A stretch of 64,000 nucleotides of DNA from Limnospira platensis (lineage in GTDB: Bacteria > Cyanobacteriota > Cyanobacteriia > Cyanobacteriales > Microcoleaceae). The notes under the pieces were generated by a model. The model was not told the origin of the DNA. It ran no database searches and worked only from the letters and a program-made list of their open reading frames with translations. Below, piece by piece: positions 50,115-59,807 of this stretch. A program made the translations under genes and the position numbers. The stretch lies in NCBI RefSeq assembly GCF_046480435.1, contig NZ_PKGC01000004.1; one strand, given 5' to 3'. Each line of letters begins with the position of its first letter. The stretch's first letter is position 1.

Positions 50115-51137
50115 TTATAATTCATCCTCAAGAATAACCGCCAGAACCCGCTCAATGATATAATCGGGAGTGGTATTAATATCTTCATCCAGCAAAACTA
50201 CAATGGTCATTTCCTCATCAGGAAGATGCCACAAGGCTGATGAATAGCCATCTATTCCCCCAGTATATCCCCAAACATCTCCCCATTCTTTAGCATCCCA
50301 ACTATTAACTCCCAAGCCATAGAAACCCCCCTCATTATCTTGAAACCAATGAATCATTTGATCAAAAGTATCCTCATTAAGGAGTTCATCGGTCATAAAT
50401 AGGGTTTCGGCAAATTTTCCCACATCATAAGCACTGGAAATTAAGCCACGATCGCCTAAACCAGTCCCGAATTTTTCCGGACTGATGCAATTTTGACAAC
50501 TCTTGTGTTTCGGGGGGGGAGTTTCGCGGTATTCGGTAAAAGTATCCTTTAAACCGAGGGGGTCAAAAATCCGCGATCGCATTTCTTGATACAGAGGATT
50601 TCCGGTTACTGCTTCCACAATCAACTCTAGCAAAATATAGTTAGTATTCGAGTAACAATGACCCGCCCCAGGTACTCCCAGAGATTCTAAATTATCTACC
50701 AAACAGATAGCCTCTTTAGCCGTCCAAAACTGATTTTTATCCCGTTGACTAACCGCTTGTTGAAACTCATCAGTTTCCAGGTAATCATCCAAACCGCTGC
50801 TATGATTAAGCAATTGTCGAATCGTAATTTTGTCGCTATTTTCCAGGCGATCGCATATTTCTTTATCCAGCCATTTGGTCAAATTATCTTCTAAATTCAG
50901 GGCACGATTTTGGTATAATTGTAAAACCACCGTAGCCACAAAAACCTGAGTAATAGCACCAATCCGAAAGCGATCGCGACGCTGGACTTTATGGCGTTTA
51001 GTCACATAAGAAAAACCCGATGCTATCTCATATTTTCCTTCAGGAGTTGCCACATAAAGAACTCCCCCCGGAACATTTTGTTCCGCCGTCGCTTCATCTA
51101 AAAGAAATTGTAAACTTTCAGTTAAGGCCATCATCAT
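50115..51137 (-). CDS. Beta-lactamase-fold serine hydrolase-like protein with lost SxxK
   Basis: A 340-residue member of the class C beta-lactamase / penicillin-binding fold family. The segment that normally reads FRIGSxTKxF reads FRIGAITQVF (residues 57-66): the nucleophile Ser is Ala61 and the general-base Lys is Gln64. The Tyr motif is kept as YSNTNYILLELI, and the third motif reads WGYTGGIDGYSS. No signal peptide is seen. It is therefore probably a non-catalytic binding protein or a decaying gene; the rest of the sequence is intact with no stop. Three Met codons in a row make the exact start uncertain. Confidence 0.87.
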   Translation of the reverse strand: MMMALTESLQFLLDEATAEQNVPGGVLYVATPEGKYEIASGFSYVTKRHKVQRRDRFRIGAITQVFVATVVLQLYQNRALNLEDNLTKWLDKEICDRLENSDKITIRQLLNHSSGLDDYLETDEFQQAVSQRDKNQFWTAKEAICLVDNLESLGVPGAGHCYSNTNYILLELIVEAVTGNPLYQEMRSRIFDPLGLKDTFTEYRETPPPKHKSCQNCISPEKFGTGLGDRGLISSAYDVGKFAETLFMTDELLNEDTFDQMIHWFQDNEGGFYGLGVNSWDAKEWGDVWGYTGGIDGYSSALWHLPDEEMTIVVLLDEDINTTPDYIIERVLAVILEDEL

Positions 51138-51152
51138 TACAACTAGAGTGTA

Positions 51153-54100
51153 TTATAGTTTAGGATTAGCTATAATATCATTATCCGGCCAAGGAATCAC
51201 CTGTTGAGTTGCCAAATATTCAGCCACAGCGATCGCGCCATAGCGGTTGAGATGACTAGGGTCAGAGAAATAGTCATAATTATCCGGCCAGCGCCACCCC
51301 AAATCAAGAAAAACCAAACCAGTTTCAGCAGCCACCCTCTCCATGTGTTCCCGGAATTTCTCCTCATAGGCACTGCGAACCGGGTCAAAATAATGATCAG
51401 TTAGTGGCATATTGACAAATACCACAGGAATCCGAAACGATTGAGTATAAGCGATTATATTCTTCAAAGATTGGGTCTGAATGCCTTGTAATTCAAACCC
51501 TTGATAATCGCTATCATAATAACCCGAAACCCTAGCATGGTTTTGATAGTAAATTTCTGGGTCAAAGCGCACCGACAAAGGCAAAAATCCATTAGGCAAA
51601 AATCTAGCTTCCTCCTCGGTGTCTGCCTCGGCTAATTCCTGTTGTTCAGAGGGGGTTGGCGGCGTAGCAAAGGCACGACCATTAGCAATAGATTGTAAAA
51701 CTGCCTTGAAGCGATCGCGCTGTTTATAGGCTTGGGAAACCTGGGAAATTTGCTCTTGAATAGCCTGTTGAAACTGCTGTTGGTCCCACCTTCCTTCTAG
51801 GGCAGTTTCAGTTAATGCCAGCAAAGTTTCCTGAAGATTTGGCGGTGCTTCCAGGACATCAGGGGGGACAATTTGAAAAGTACCTTGGCTAATTTGCTGA
51901 TAGCCTTCTGATGCCGAAATCGCCTGATAAGTCCGGTCTTCTCGACCACTATTTAGCGCCCGCACCCCATCAGCTAAAATAATCAACTGAGGCAATTGTT
52001 CAGGGGGCAGAATCCGCCGAATAATTAAATCGACAATTTGCACAGTTGCCCCATTTATACCAAAATTAAACACCTGTAAAGGCGGATGACCTTCTGCTAC
52101 TAATGCCTCACTCAAAACCTCTGGATCAATGCCTCGCAAGGCGCGAGAACTCCCAATAATTAATATATCTGGGGGTCTTTTATGGGTAGCGATATATTGT
52201 TGATAGCGGACAATCTGTTCATCTAGTTGTGAACTTCGGAAGGTCGGGTAAACAAATTGCGACAAACGGCATTGAGTATCATCAACATCACAAACAGCAG
52301 CGATCGCCTGGGACGGTCGGGAAGTAAAACCAGAGTTATTAAAAACCCCATCCTCTTCACCGGAACCTAACGCCTGTAAAGCCGATAGCCAACCCGTGGG
52401 CGGTGCCGCTGATAAGGAAGGGCCTGTAGGGGTTCCCTCCTCCGTTTCCGCCTCAGAAATCTCAGCAGAGATAGCAGTCATAGCAATAGAATCAAGCAGA
52501 TTTCCCACCAGGCGATCGCTTTGCCAAACCATCAAAAATCCCAGTATCCCACAAGCCACAGCCAGAGCGCGTTTTTGATAGCGCTGAGAGGTTTTTTCAA
52601 CTACAATATCCGGGCTATTTTGACTGACAAATAAGTGAGAAGCCATCAAAAATTGGCTAATGGTTTCGCTCAGGTAATGCAGTCCTGATAAAACCTGAGA
52701 TGATGGCAAATCACTATCTGCACCATCAACATTAATACCCGGAGAAAATACCAACTGCCCCATCTGTTCTCCCGCCCCCGTGGCGGTTAATTCTGAGGTG
52801 ATAAAATCTTCCGAAGCAGTTAATGGTTGATCTATCTCCGTCGGTTTTAAAGAAATACCATAGCGCCAGAGGGGGTATTTTTGACCCGCCCGCCGTCCAT
52901 AGATGCGGACTCCTTCCACCCCTTCAATACCTTGGGCTTGTAAAAATCTGGCGATCGGGAGGGCGACGCGAGATTGAGAAGGACAAGTAGGCGCTTCTGT
53001 CATCACATGGATCAGTTTCCCCTTGCGTAATGCCAGAACTTTAGTTCCCCCGGTGGCGAGTTTAGTTTCTAGGTTAGGGTTAATCAGACGTTCAATTTGG
53101 AATTTAATCGCATCGATATCTCCCAGGGTGGCGAGGGTCTCGGTGGGAGTTTGCAGGTCGGGATGTTCAAAAGCAGGTAAATTCAGCCAATCAATCCAAG
53201 TCGGCTTTTGGGCTTCTTTACCTGTGGGGCTGATTTCTACCCCGTAAATGGTGGCGGCGCGAATACCTTGGGGGGCGATCGCATTTAAAATTTCCCGACA
53301 AGCGGTGACAACGTTTTCCTTCGGGGGGGAGGGGCGACGACGATTATTTTTCGTATCTCCTAATTGGTGACAAAACAGGTGTAGGGTAGATTCTTTGAGG
53401 GTAGCCCTAAGTCCAATACCTAGATCCGCCAGTTTTTGATTAAGCAGAATCGCGATCGCCTCAGAGTCTCCCCACCGCGCCCAATCTTTCAGAATGCGAT
53501 CGGGCGGAGTTAAGTCAATCCGCAGCATCCAATCAGCTTGAGTTTCCCCTTCCACCCGTAGTAAAATGCAGGCATCGCGGAACTCTTGCAGTTGCAATTC
53601 CCGCAGCCTACTAGCTATCGGTTCTGCTAATAGGGAAGGGTCCGGGCTGTAGGCTGACTCACACAGTACCCATAACCGCCGCCGTTTCGATGGGGTTGGG
53701 GTTGATTTGTCGCCTTTATAGTTGCGAATGCTGACTTTGACACTGACCCCTAACCCACCCAGAATTTCGCTCAGAATACTGGCGATCGCATCAGGATTAC
53801 CCCGGCGCGCCAAATTTTCCGGGGTTGCCACTAGGGCAGGTTCCACCGGACTATCGGGAGGCGTAGCTAGGTCAGTTGGTGGCGGGTCTGTTTCCGCCGT
53901 CGTAGTTTCACTAACCGGGGTAATGATTACCCGGGGCGCTTCAGAGGTAGTAGTTGACGAAGATGGGCGATCGCCAATGAAAGTGCGATCGGCTAGACCT
54001 CCCAACCATTTTCGCAGTCCCACCCCCTGACTCTCATCTTCTGTTGACCCGTTAGGGGTCCTTGTCGGTGTTTCTGTCCCCGTAGTCGGATAATCCAGTT

Positions 54101-54371
54101 TAACCGTCCACTCAGGGCGTTTAGCACCGACCTCGCGACCCGAAACAAATATCTTATAAATTTTCGGAGCATCGCGGGGCAGTAAAGACTCTAGCGGCGT
54201 GCGGTCTAAAGCCATCTTGAATTGAGACACCACCACTGTCTCTCGAGGAGAGGGGAGTGCCTCGCACAAAATATGTAAATGATTCCCTCGCAACCTGGTC
54301 TGTACATCAACCCCGGCAGTGCCAGCAGCATCAATTGACCATTGCTTTAATCCTGAATAATCCCTAACCAC
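51153..54371 (-). CDS. Large protein with four repeated N-terminal domains, one helix and an SGNH-like domain
   Basis: A 1072-residue protein starting at GTG. Four related units of roughly 90-110 residues are seen at about 1-95, 195-300, 305-410 and 415-515. Shared features are an ILxxxL helix, a basic beta strand, HLHILCEALPSP or LHLFCHQL or LIHVMTEAPTCPSQSRV, and a final Arg/Lys-Trp-x-(L/I)-x-(L/V)-(D/S) strand (EWTVKLDYP, DWMLRIDL, LWRYGISLKP). A helix near 600-620 (LAVACGILGFLMVWQ) follows, then an SGNH/DUF1574-like domain with IIGSSRALRGI near 740, NFGINGA and DPSHLNRYG near 1036. It suggests a cytosolic sensor arm and an extracytoplasmic hydrolase or acyltransferase. The function is unknown. 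Confidence 0.65.
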   Translation of the reverse strand: MVRDYSGLKQWSIDAAGTAGVDVQTRLRGNHLHILCEALPSPRETVVVSQFKMALDRTPLESLLPRDAPKIYKIFVSGREVGAKRPEWTVKLDYPTTGTETPTRTPNGSTEDESQGVGLRKWLGGLADRTFIGDRPSSSTTTSEAPRVIITPVSETTTAETDPPPTDLATPPDSPVEPALVATPENLARRGNPDAIASILSEILGGLGVSVKVSIRNYKGDKSTPTPSKRRRLWVLCESAYSPDPSLLAEPIASRLRELQLQEFRDACILLRVEGETQADWMLRIDLTPPDRILKDWARWGDSEAIAILLNQKLADLGIGLRATLKESTLHLFCHQLGDTKNNRRRPSPPKENVVTACREILNAIAPQGIRAATIYGVEISPTGKEAQKPTWIDWLNLPAFEHPDLQTPTETLATLGDIDAIKFQIERLINPNLETKLATGGTKVLALRKGKLIHVMTEAPTCPSQSRVALPIARFLQAQGIEGVEGVRIYGRRAGQKYPLWRYGISLKPTEIDQPLTASEDFITSELTATGAGEQMGQLVFSPGINVDGADSDLPSSQVLSGLHYLSETISQFLMASHLFVSQNSPDIVVEKTSQRYQKRALAVACGILGFLMVWQSDRLVGNLLDSIAMTAISAEISEAETEEGTPTGPSLSAAPPTGWLSALQALGSGEEDGVFNNSGFTSRPSQAIAAVCDVDDTQCRLSQFVYPTFRSSQLDEQIVRYQQYIATHKRPPDILIIGSSRALRGIDPEVLSEALVAEGHPPLQVFNFGINGATVQIVDLIIRRILPPEQLPQLIILADGVRALNSGREDRTYQAISASEGYQQISQGTFQIVPPDVLEAPPNLQETLLALTETALEGRWDQQQFQQAIQEQISQVSQAYKQRDRFKAVLQSIANGRAFATPPTPSEQQELAEADTEEEARFLPNGFLPLSVRFDPEIYYQNHARVSGYYDSDYQGFELQGIQTQSLKNIIAYTQSFRIPVVFVNMPLTDHYFDPVRSAYEEKFREHMERVAAETGLVFLDLGWRWPDNYDYFSDPSHLNRYGAIAVAEYLATQQVIPWPDNDIIANPKL

Positions 54372-54694
54372 GCGCTACATTACGCCAAAATAAGTTACTA
54401 TGTATACTGTGCGATTAGTTCAGTGCATCCAATCAGGCTTCAACCCCGGACTAGATCCGCTGACCACGCTTTTAAACCCTTGGCAGTAGAGACAGGCAAT
54501 GGCTTGTCTCCAACTTACTGTTTTTATGTCTGTTTTGAGAGTCTAACGGGCTCGCTTAAGCCCCGACAATACCATTATACATATTCCCATAGCCAATTTT
54601 CATTGGGCTATATCCAGCGGTCTATTGCGGGCAGTTTGCCCCGGATCACATCTTCTGGCATAGTTAGTTAACCAACTGTTGAGGCAAGTTACAG
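54372..54694. other. Non-coding stretch upstream of the 1072-residue gene and a small plus-strand gene
   Basis: About 320 bases. A possible 82-codon ORF on the plus strand has no recognisable start signal or family and is not annotated. The segment has GC-rich blocks (near 54535-54560) but no clear tRNA or terminator. It probably holds divergent promoters. Confidence 0.4.
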
Positions 54695-54922
54695 ATGTCT
54701 TCTGCTTCCGATGATACCCCAGTTTCCGACAATATATCCCCGAAACCCCCCCTTTTAGCTTCTGATTTACTTATGGCATTGGCAACAGCCCCTGTAGTTG
54801 TGGCTTTCGCCGCCATTCATAATGTGCAAGAGTTGGTGTTGAGTTTGAGTGAGGGTAGCGAGGAAGTTTTCCGAGGCGATCGCCTACCCGTCCTACATTT
54901 TCCTAACCAAGTTGATAATTGA
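54695..54922 (+). CDS. Small protein of unknown function
   Basis: A 75-residue product with a polar start (SSASDDTPVSDNISPKPP), one weak hydrophobic segment LLASDLLMALATAPVVVAF near residue 20-39, and a charged tail. GAGG thirteen bases upstream of the ATG could be the ribosome site. I recognise no family. It lies between the large SGNH gene (divergent) and ppc (same strand, 331 bases further on). Confidence 0.45.
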   Translation: MSSASDDTPVSDNISPKPPLLASDLLMALATAPVVVAFAAIHNVQELVLSLSEGSEEVFRGDRLPVLHFPNQVDN

Positions 54923-55253
54923 CAGCCCAAAAACCTCCCTGGGATGTTGATTTTCCCCATAATTCCTAGCATAATTAAGGCCGAATTGATTAATAAGGGC
55001 TGATGGGTGGGGGAGATTTACCTAGGGGGAAAGCCGATTACCTGGGGACAGTATATCTGCAATTATTTGTATTTCCCGAAAATGTCTCTCACTAATTTTA
55101 GCACAACTAGGGATAATTTAATTGATAAATTAGATACATTCATCGAAAATTTAAGAGTTGGATGATGGGAGTGTCAAGGGTAGATATTTTACCGAATGTC
55201 TACCGGGGAAGTATAATGACTAAGATATTCTTGCTAACTACGGAACAGGCCCT
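54923..55253 (+). promoter_or_regulatory. Leader region of ppc
   Basis: About 330 bases without an ORF. AT-rich stretches near 55060-55140 (ACTAATTTTAGCACAACTAG) and GGGGAAGTATAATGACTAAG near 55205 with a TATAAT-like element suggest a promoter. No riboswitch or terminator was seen. Confidence 0.4.
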
Positions 55254-58200
55254 ATGAGTTCACTGGTCCAATCCTCAGAACCAATCCCTAGCGCAGTAGT
55301 TTCATCTAATGCACCTGTACAAGCCTCTGACCTGTTGTTAAGGAATCGCCTAAAAATTGTCGAAGATTTATGGGAAAGTGTCCTACGTCAGGAGTGCGGA
55401 GAGCAATTAGTAGATTTACTTCTCCAAATGCGATCGATGACCTCACCAGAAGGACAAGCATCGCCGCATTTACAAGCCAATGTCTGGCAAATTATCAAAG
55501 ATCTTGATATCAATGCAGCTATTCGAGCAGCGCGAGCATTTGCCTTGTATTTTCAACTGATCAACATAGTCGAGCAACATTATGAGCAGCGCGAGCAAGA
55601 GTTAGCCTATGCTCAGATCAAACACCAAGGACCCGCAGAGAGTCCCGCCGACAAGTCGAATCGCTCCATTTTTGAAACTCGTCATCAGCGCTTTTCCACA
55701 GCAGAAGAAGCACCAGTAGAGCTATTAAATCAAACTAGCCGACGCCAAGACGATCGCGATTTAGCCACATTCCATAACCTATTTCCGATGCTGCAACGGC
55801 TAAACGTCCCTTCCCAGGTGATTCAGCGCCTGCTAAATCAACTGGATATTAGGCTAGTGTTTACAGCTCACCCCACAGAAATTGTACGCCATACAATCCG
55901 CACCAAACAGAGGCGGATCGCCAAAATTCTCCAGCAACTAGACACAGTAGACGAAAGTTATGGCAAAGTAGACAATACAAATCCCGAAGCCACCGGGTTA
56001 GTAAAAACTTGGACAGGCGAACTACAAGAACAACTAACCGAAGAAATAAGGCTGTGGTGGCGTACTGATGAACTGCACCAATTTAAGCCCACAGTTTTGG
56101 ATGAAGTCGAATATAGTTTGCACTATTTCCAGGAAATCTTATTTGATGTAATTCCGCAACTGTACCAAAGGATTAAACAAACCCTGCAACCCCATTTTCC
56201 CCACCTGAAACCACCCAACTACGATTTTTGTAAATTTGGGTCCTGGGTGGGAGCCGATCGCGATGGTAACCCGTCCGTCACCCCAGAAGTCACCTGGAAA
56301 ACAGCCTGTTATCAACGGGGTCTGATTATAAACAAATACATTCAAGCCGTTGATCATCTAAATCAACTGTTAAGCCTATCTCTGCATTGGAGTGACGTTT
56401 TACCAGAATTACTCGAATCTCTAGATCGCGATCAGGTACAACTTCCCGAAGTTTATGATCAGGTAGCCATCCGCTATCGCCAAGAACCCTATAGGCTGAA
56501 ATTATGCTACATCCTCAAGCGCCTAGAAAATACCCGCGATCGCAATCAGAGACTTTCGACCAGTAACGAAGTAGAAAGAGAACGCGAGCGCATTGTCACC
56601 AAAGAAAACGCCGGAAGTCTCTACCATTCAGGATCCGCATTTCTGAAGGAATTAAAGCTAATTGAGCGGAACCTAATGGCCACAGGTATTCAATGCCGAG
56701 ATTTAGAGAATCTCATCTGTCAAGTGGAAATTTACGGCTTCTATCTAGCGCGGATGGATATGCGCCAGGAATCGTCCGTCCATAGTACAGCCTTAAATGA
56801 AATTGTAGACTATCTGCAACTACTAGCGAGGCCCTACGATGACCTGACCGAAGCCGAGCGCACCCTGTGGCTAATCACAGAATTGCAAACCCGCCGCCCC
56901 CTAATTCCCGCCGAGTTACCCTTTTCCCCAAAAACCTGTGAAACCATTAACACTTTCCGGGTCATGCGAGAATTACAGCAGGAATTTGGTCAGGAAATTT
57001 GCCAAACCTATATTATCAGCATGAGTCATGATGTTAGTGACCTGCTAGAGGTGCTGTTGTTAGCCAAGGAAGCCGGACTGTATGACCCAGCCACAGGAAT
57101 TGGTAATTTGCAGGTAGTACCCCTGTTTGAAACCGTAGAGGATCTTAAAAAAGCCCCCTCAGTCATGAAAGACTTGTTTGAGTTACCCCTATATCGGGCG
57201 ATGCTTGCGGGTGGCTACCAGAAATATGAGCAGGTCAGCCAAGATGTGAACGCTTCTCTACAGGAGATTATGTTAGGTTACTCCGACAGTAATAAGGATT
57301 CGGGGTTCCTCAGTAGCAACTGGGAAATTCACAAAGCCCAGAAAGCCCTACAAACCTTGGCTGAATCTTACCATGTCAGTATTCGCATCTTTCACGGTCG
57401 CGGTGGGTCTGTGGGACGCGGCGGCGGACCGGCTTACAAAGCCATTTTGGCTCAACCAGGTAAAAGTATTAATGGCCGCATTAAGATTACCGAACAGGGA
57501 GAGGTTCTCGCCTCCAAATATTCTCTGTCTCAACTGGCTCTGTATAATTTGGAGAGTGTAGCCACAGCGGTCATTCAAGCTAGTTTACTCCATACCGGGT
57601 TTGATGAAATTGAACCCTGGAATCAAATCATGGAAGAGTTATCTGTGCAATCGCGATCGTGTTATCGAGCTTTAATTTATGAACAGCCCGACTTAGTTGA
57701 TTTCTTTGAGCAGGTAACACCCATTCAGGAAATTAGCCAACTGCAAATTAGTTCCCGACCCGCTCGCCGCCAAAGTGACAAGAAAAAAGATATTTCCGGT
57801 TTACGAGCTATTCCTTGGGTGTTTAGTTGGACTCAGAGCCGCTTTTTGCTACCCTCTTGGTATGGGGTCGGTACAGCCATAGAGCAGTTTATTCGAGAAG
57901 AACCCGATGAAAATATCAAACTGCTCCGTTACTTTTACATCAAATGGCCGTTTTTCCGTACCACCATCTCTAAGGCGGAAATGACCCTAGCTAAAGTTGA
58001 CCTAGAAATGGCTCATCACTATGTGCGGGAGTTGAGCCATCCTCAAGATCGCGATCGCTTTGAGGATCTATTTCAGCGTATAGCTAAAGAATTTAATCTG
58101 ACCCGCCAAATGGTTCTGGAAATTACCGGACAGAAACAGTTACTAGATAATGATCCCGTACTTCAGCGCTCAGTGCGACTGCGTAATGGCACAATTATTC

Positions 58201-58361
58201 CTCTCGGTTTATTGCAGGTGTCTTTACTCCAGCGCCTGCGTCATCATGGAACTTCTGCTACTCCCGGAGTAATTCATTCGAGATATAGTAAAGGGGAATT
58301 GTTGCGCGGTGCCTTATTAACCATCAACGGTATCGCTGCTGGAATGCGTAACACAGGCTGA
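55254..58361 (+). CDS. ppc: Phosphoenolpyruvate carboxylase
   Basis: A 1035-residue PEPC making oxaloacetate from PEP and bicarbonate, an anaplerotic route. The catalytic His is in VFTAHPTEIVRHTIRTKQ near residue 205; the glycine-rich loop FHGRGGSVGRGGGPAY near 710 and the C-terminal MRNTG are conserved. An N-terminal extension up to residue 30 is hydrophilic. Cyanobacterial PEPCs lack the plant phosphorylation Ser; here the N-terminus SSLVQSSEPIPSAVVSS has no such site. It is monocistronic. Confidence 0.97.
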   Translation: MSSLVQSSEPIPSAVVSSNAPVQASDLLLRNRLKIVEDLWESVLRQECGEQLVDLLLQMRSMTSPEGQASPHLQANVWQIIKDLDINAAIRAARAFALYFQLINIVEQHYEQREQELAYAQIKHQGPAESPADKSNRSIFETRHQRFSTAEEAPVELLNQTSRRQDDRDLATFHNLFPMLQRLNVPSQVIQRLLNQLDIRLVFTAHPTEIVRHTIRTKQRRIAKILQQLDTVDESYGKVDNTNPEATGLVKTWTGELQEQLTEEIRLWWRTDELHQFKPTVLDEVEYSLHYFQEILFDVIPQLYQRIKQTLQPHFPHLKPPNYDFCKFGSWVGADRDGNPSVTPEVTWKTACYQRGLIINKYIQAVDHLNQLLSLSLHWSDVLPELLESLDRDQVQLPEVYDQVAIRYRQEPYRLKLCYILKRLENTRDRNQRLSTSNEVERERERIVTKENAGSLYHSGSAFLKELKLIERNLMATGIQCRDLENLICQVEIYGFYLARMDMRQESSVHSTALNEIVDYLQLLARPYDDLTEAERTLWLITELQTRRPLIPAELPFSPKTCETINTFRVMRELQQEFGQEICQTYIISMSHDVSDLLEVLLLAKEAGLYDPATGIGNLQVVPLFETVEDLKKAPSVMKDLFELPLYRAMLAGGYQKYEQVSQDVNASLQEIMLGYSDSNKDSGFLSSNWEIHKAQKALQTLAESYHVSIRIFHGRGGSVGRGGGPAYKAILAQPGKSINGRIKITEQGEVLASKYSLSQLALYNLESVATAVIQASLLHTGFDEIEPWNQIMEELSVQSRSCYRALIYEQPDLVDFFEQVTPIQEISQLQISSRPARRQSDKKKDISGLRAIPWVFSWTQSRFLLPSWYGVGTAIEQFIREEPDENIKLLRYFYIKWPFFRTTISKAEMTLAKVDLEMAHHYVRELSHPQDRDRFEDLFQRIAKEFNLTRQMVLEITGQKQLLDNDPVLQRSVRLRNGTIIPLGLLQVSLLQRLRHHGTSATPGVIHSRYSKGELLRGALLTINGIAAGMRNTG

Positions 58362-58544
58362 TTATCTCCAGACCAGGGAGGGAGTTTGGGGGCGCGTTTC
58401 CTTAGACTTCCTTGCTACCACAGGAAAAACGTGCTATTGATTAGGGGTAATTTTCAGACGTTCCGGGGGCGAGTGCAGGGAGTTGACTGGTTTTTCCAAT
58501 GGCATATCTAGCACCCGCCCCTACAGTTCACGCTATCGCAATTT

Positions 58545-59147
58545 ATGTCTGTACAACTTGTACCTTTGCATATCCCTAGTGGTTGGGCAATTCTGCACAA
58601 TTCTTTTGGTGATGTAGACCCAGTGATTGAACATGGCTACATTATCAATGGTGAGTTTTTTAATGAAAATTTGCTATCGGCTAAACCAATTGAGTTCAAC
58701 GGAATAGACTGGGTGACGGTCGGTGACGGCTATCTATTGCAGTTGGGATGGTATCCTGAATATCGTCCAGAAGGCTGTTATCGCCTAACCGTCAGTCAAG
58801 GAAGTGATGATCAAAAAATTGTGGTTAAATACGAGTCTAAAGAACGGGAGGAAATTCGTCAGGTCCTACAGCGTTGTTTGGGTTGGGTTTCCCGTCATGT
58901 GGGTATAGATGAAATTGGTAGCCTACTAGAGATTGAAGGAAAACAAATTGATAAAAATCCGCTGGGTTTCCGGGGAGTCCGCAAAAAAATTGCGGGTATT
59001 TCCGGGGATAAACTCAATAGATTAACCTATAGCCAGGTGGGTTGGTGGTCGCCTGTTTACTATGAGGTTTGCAATATGGCTTATCTCGACCAAAAATCAA
59101 ATCGGATAGACTATAATGGCTTTACACCAGAGAACAAGATGGCATAA
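58545..59147 (+). CDS. Unknown protein, first of a two-gene pair
   Basis: A 200-residue soluble protein. It reads SVQLVPLHIPSGWAILHNSF with INGEFFNENLLSAKPI, LLQLGWYPEYRPEGCYRLTV and ending NGFTPENKMA. The beta-rich pattern is not assigned to a family by me. No signal peptide or helix. The next gene lies 45 bases downstream on the same strand, and both end before a terminator at 59714-59742, so they probably form a unit. Confidence 0.6.
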   Translation: MSVQLVPLHIPSGWAILHNSFGDVDPVIEHGYIINGEFFNENLLSAKPIEFNGIDWVTVGDGYLLQLGWYPEYRPEGCYRLTVSQGSDDQKIVVKYESKEREEIRQVLQRCLGWVSRHVGIDEIGSLLEIEGKQIDKNPLGFRGVRKKIAGISGDKLNRLTYSQVGWWSPVYYEVCNMAYLDQKSNRIDYNGFTPENKMA

Positions 59148-59192
59148 TAATGCTCACCAATAACTTACTTGATTGAGGAGATTTACACACTA

Positions 59193-59696
59193 ATGGTCGT
59201 GTCTGAACAAAATCAACAAGCATCCACATCTACAGACGATCGCTTTTTTAACCTGCCCTTGTTCGATATCTTAATCGAGTTCTTTAATGAGGATGGTTGG
59301 GTTTATAAAGAAATAGAACATCGCCGAGTTGTGGCTTTGGGAATTGAGGGAAAAAATGGCCGTTTTGATTGCTATGCGATCGCCCGGGAGGAGGAAAAAC
59401 AAATCACGGTTTACTCGATTTTTCCGGTGAAAGTACCAGACTATAAACGCCAAAATATCTCGGATTTTGTCACCAGAGCTAATTATGGCATGGTCATTGG
59501 TAATTTCGAGATGAATTTCTATGATGGGGAAATTCGCTACAAAACCAGTTTAGATGTAGCAGGCGATCGCCTAACTCCCGCTTTAATTAAGCATTTGATT
59601 TATACCAATGTTTCGACAATGGATAAATTTCTCCCTGGTATTATGTCGATTATTTACGGCAATATTTCACCAGAAGAAGCCATATCACGGTACTAA
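59193..59696 (+). CDS. YbjN-like protein, second of the pair
   Basis: A 167-residue protein resembling the YbjN (type III secretion chaperone-like) family: LPLFDILIEFFNEDGWVYKE, FDCYAIAREEEKQITVYSIF, NFEMNFYDGEIRYKTSLDVA and YTNVSTMDKFLPGIMSIIYG. YbjN proteins in cyanobacteria and plants include antenna/PSII assembly or stress factors, but no specific role is shown. GAGGAG lies 12 bases upstream of the ATG at 59193, favouring it over a TTG at 59169. Confidence 0.72.
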   Translation: MVVSEQNQQASTSTDDRFFNLPLFDILIEFFNEDGWVYKEIEHRRVVALGIEGKNGRFDCYAIAREEEKQITVYSIFPVKVPDYKRQNISDFVTRANYGMVIGNFEMNFYDGEIRYKTSLDVAGDRLTPALIKHLIYTNVSTMDKFLPGIMSIIYGNISPEEAISRY

Positions 59697-59713
59697 TTGA
59701 GTGGGTCACTAGG

Positions 59714-59742
59714 GGCAACCGTCTCTGGTTGCCTACCTTTTT
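59714..59742 (+). terminator. Intrinsic terminator after the YbjN-like gene
   Basis: GGCAACC (59714-59720) pairs perfectly with GGTTGCC (59727-59733) around a six-base loop, then TACC and five T (59738-59742). It is well formed and closes the two-gene unit that starts at 58545. Confidence 0.8.
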
Positions 59743-59807
59743 CCACCAACCATAAACCTGACTAAACACTTGACAAAAAAGCAGATTTATGGTAGTAGTA
59801 TATCGGC

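Noticed and set aside
54423..54671. 82-residue plus-strand ORF
   Set aside because: No motif, no clear start signal, and low-complexity composition; treated as non-coding.
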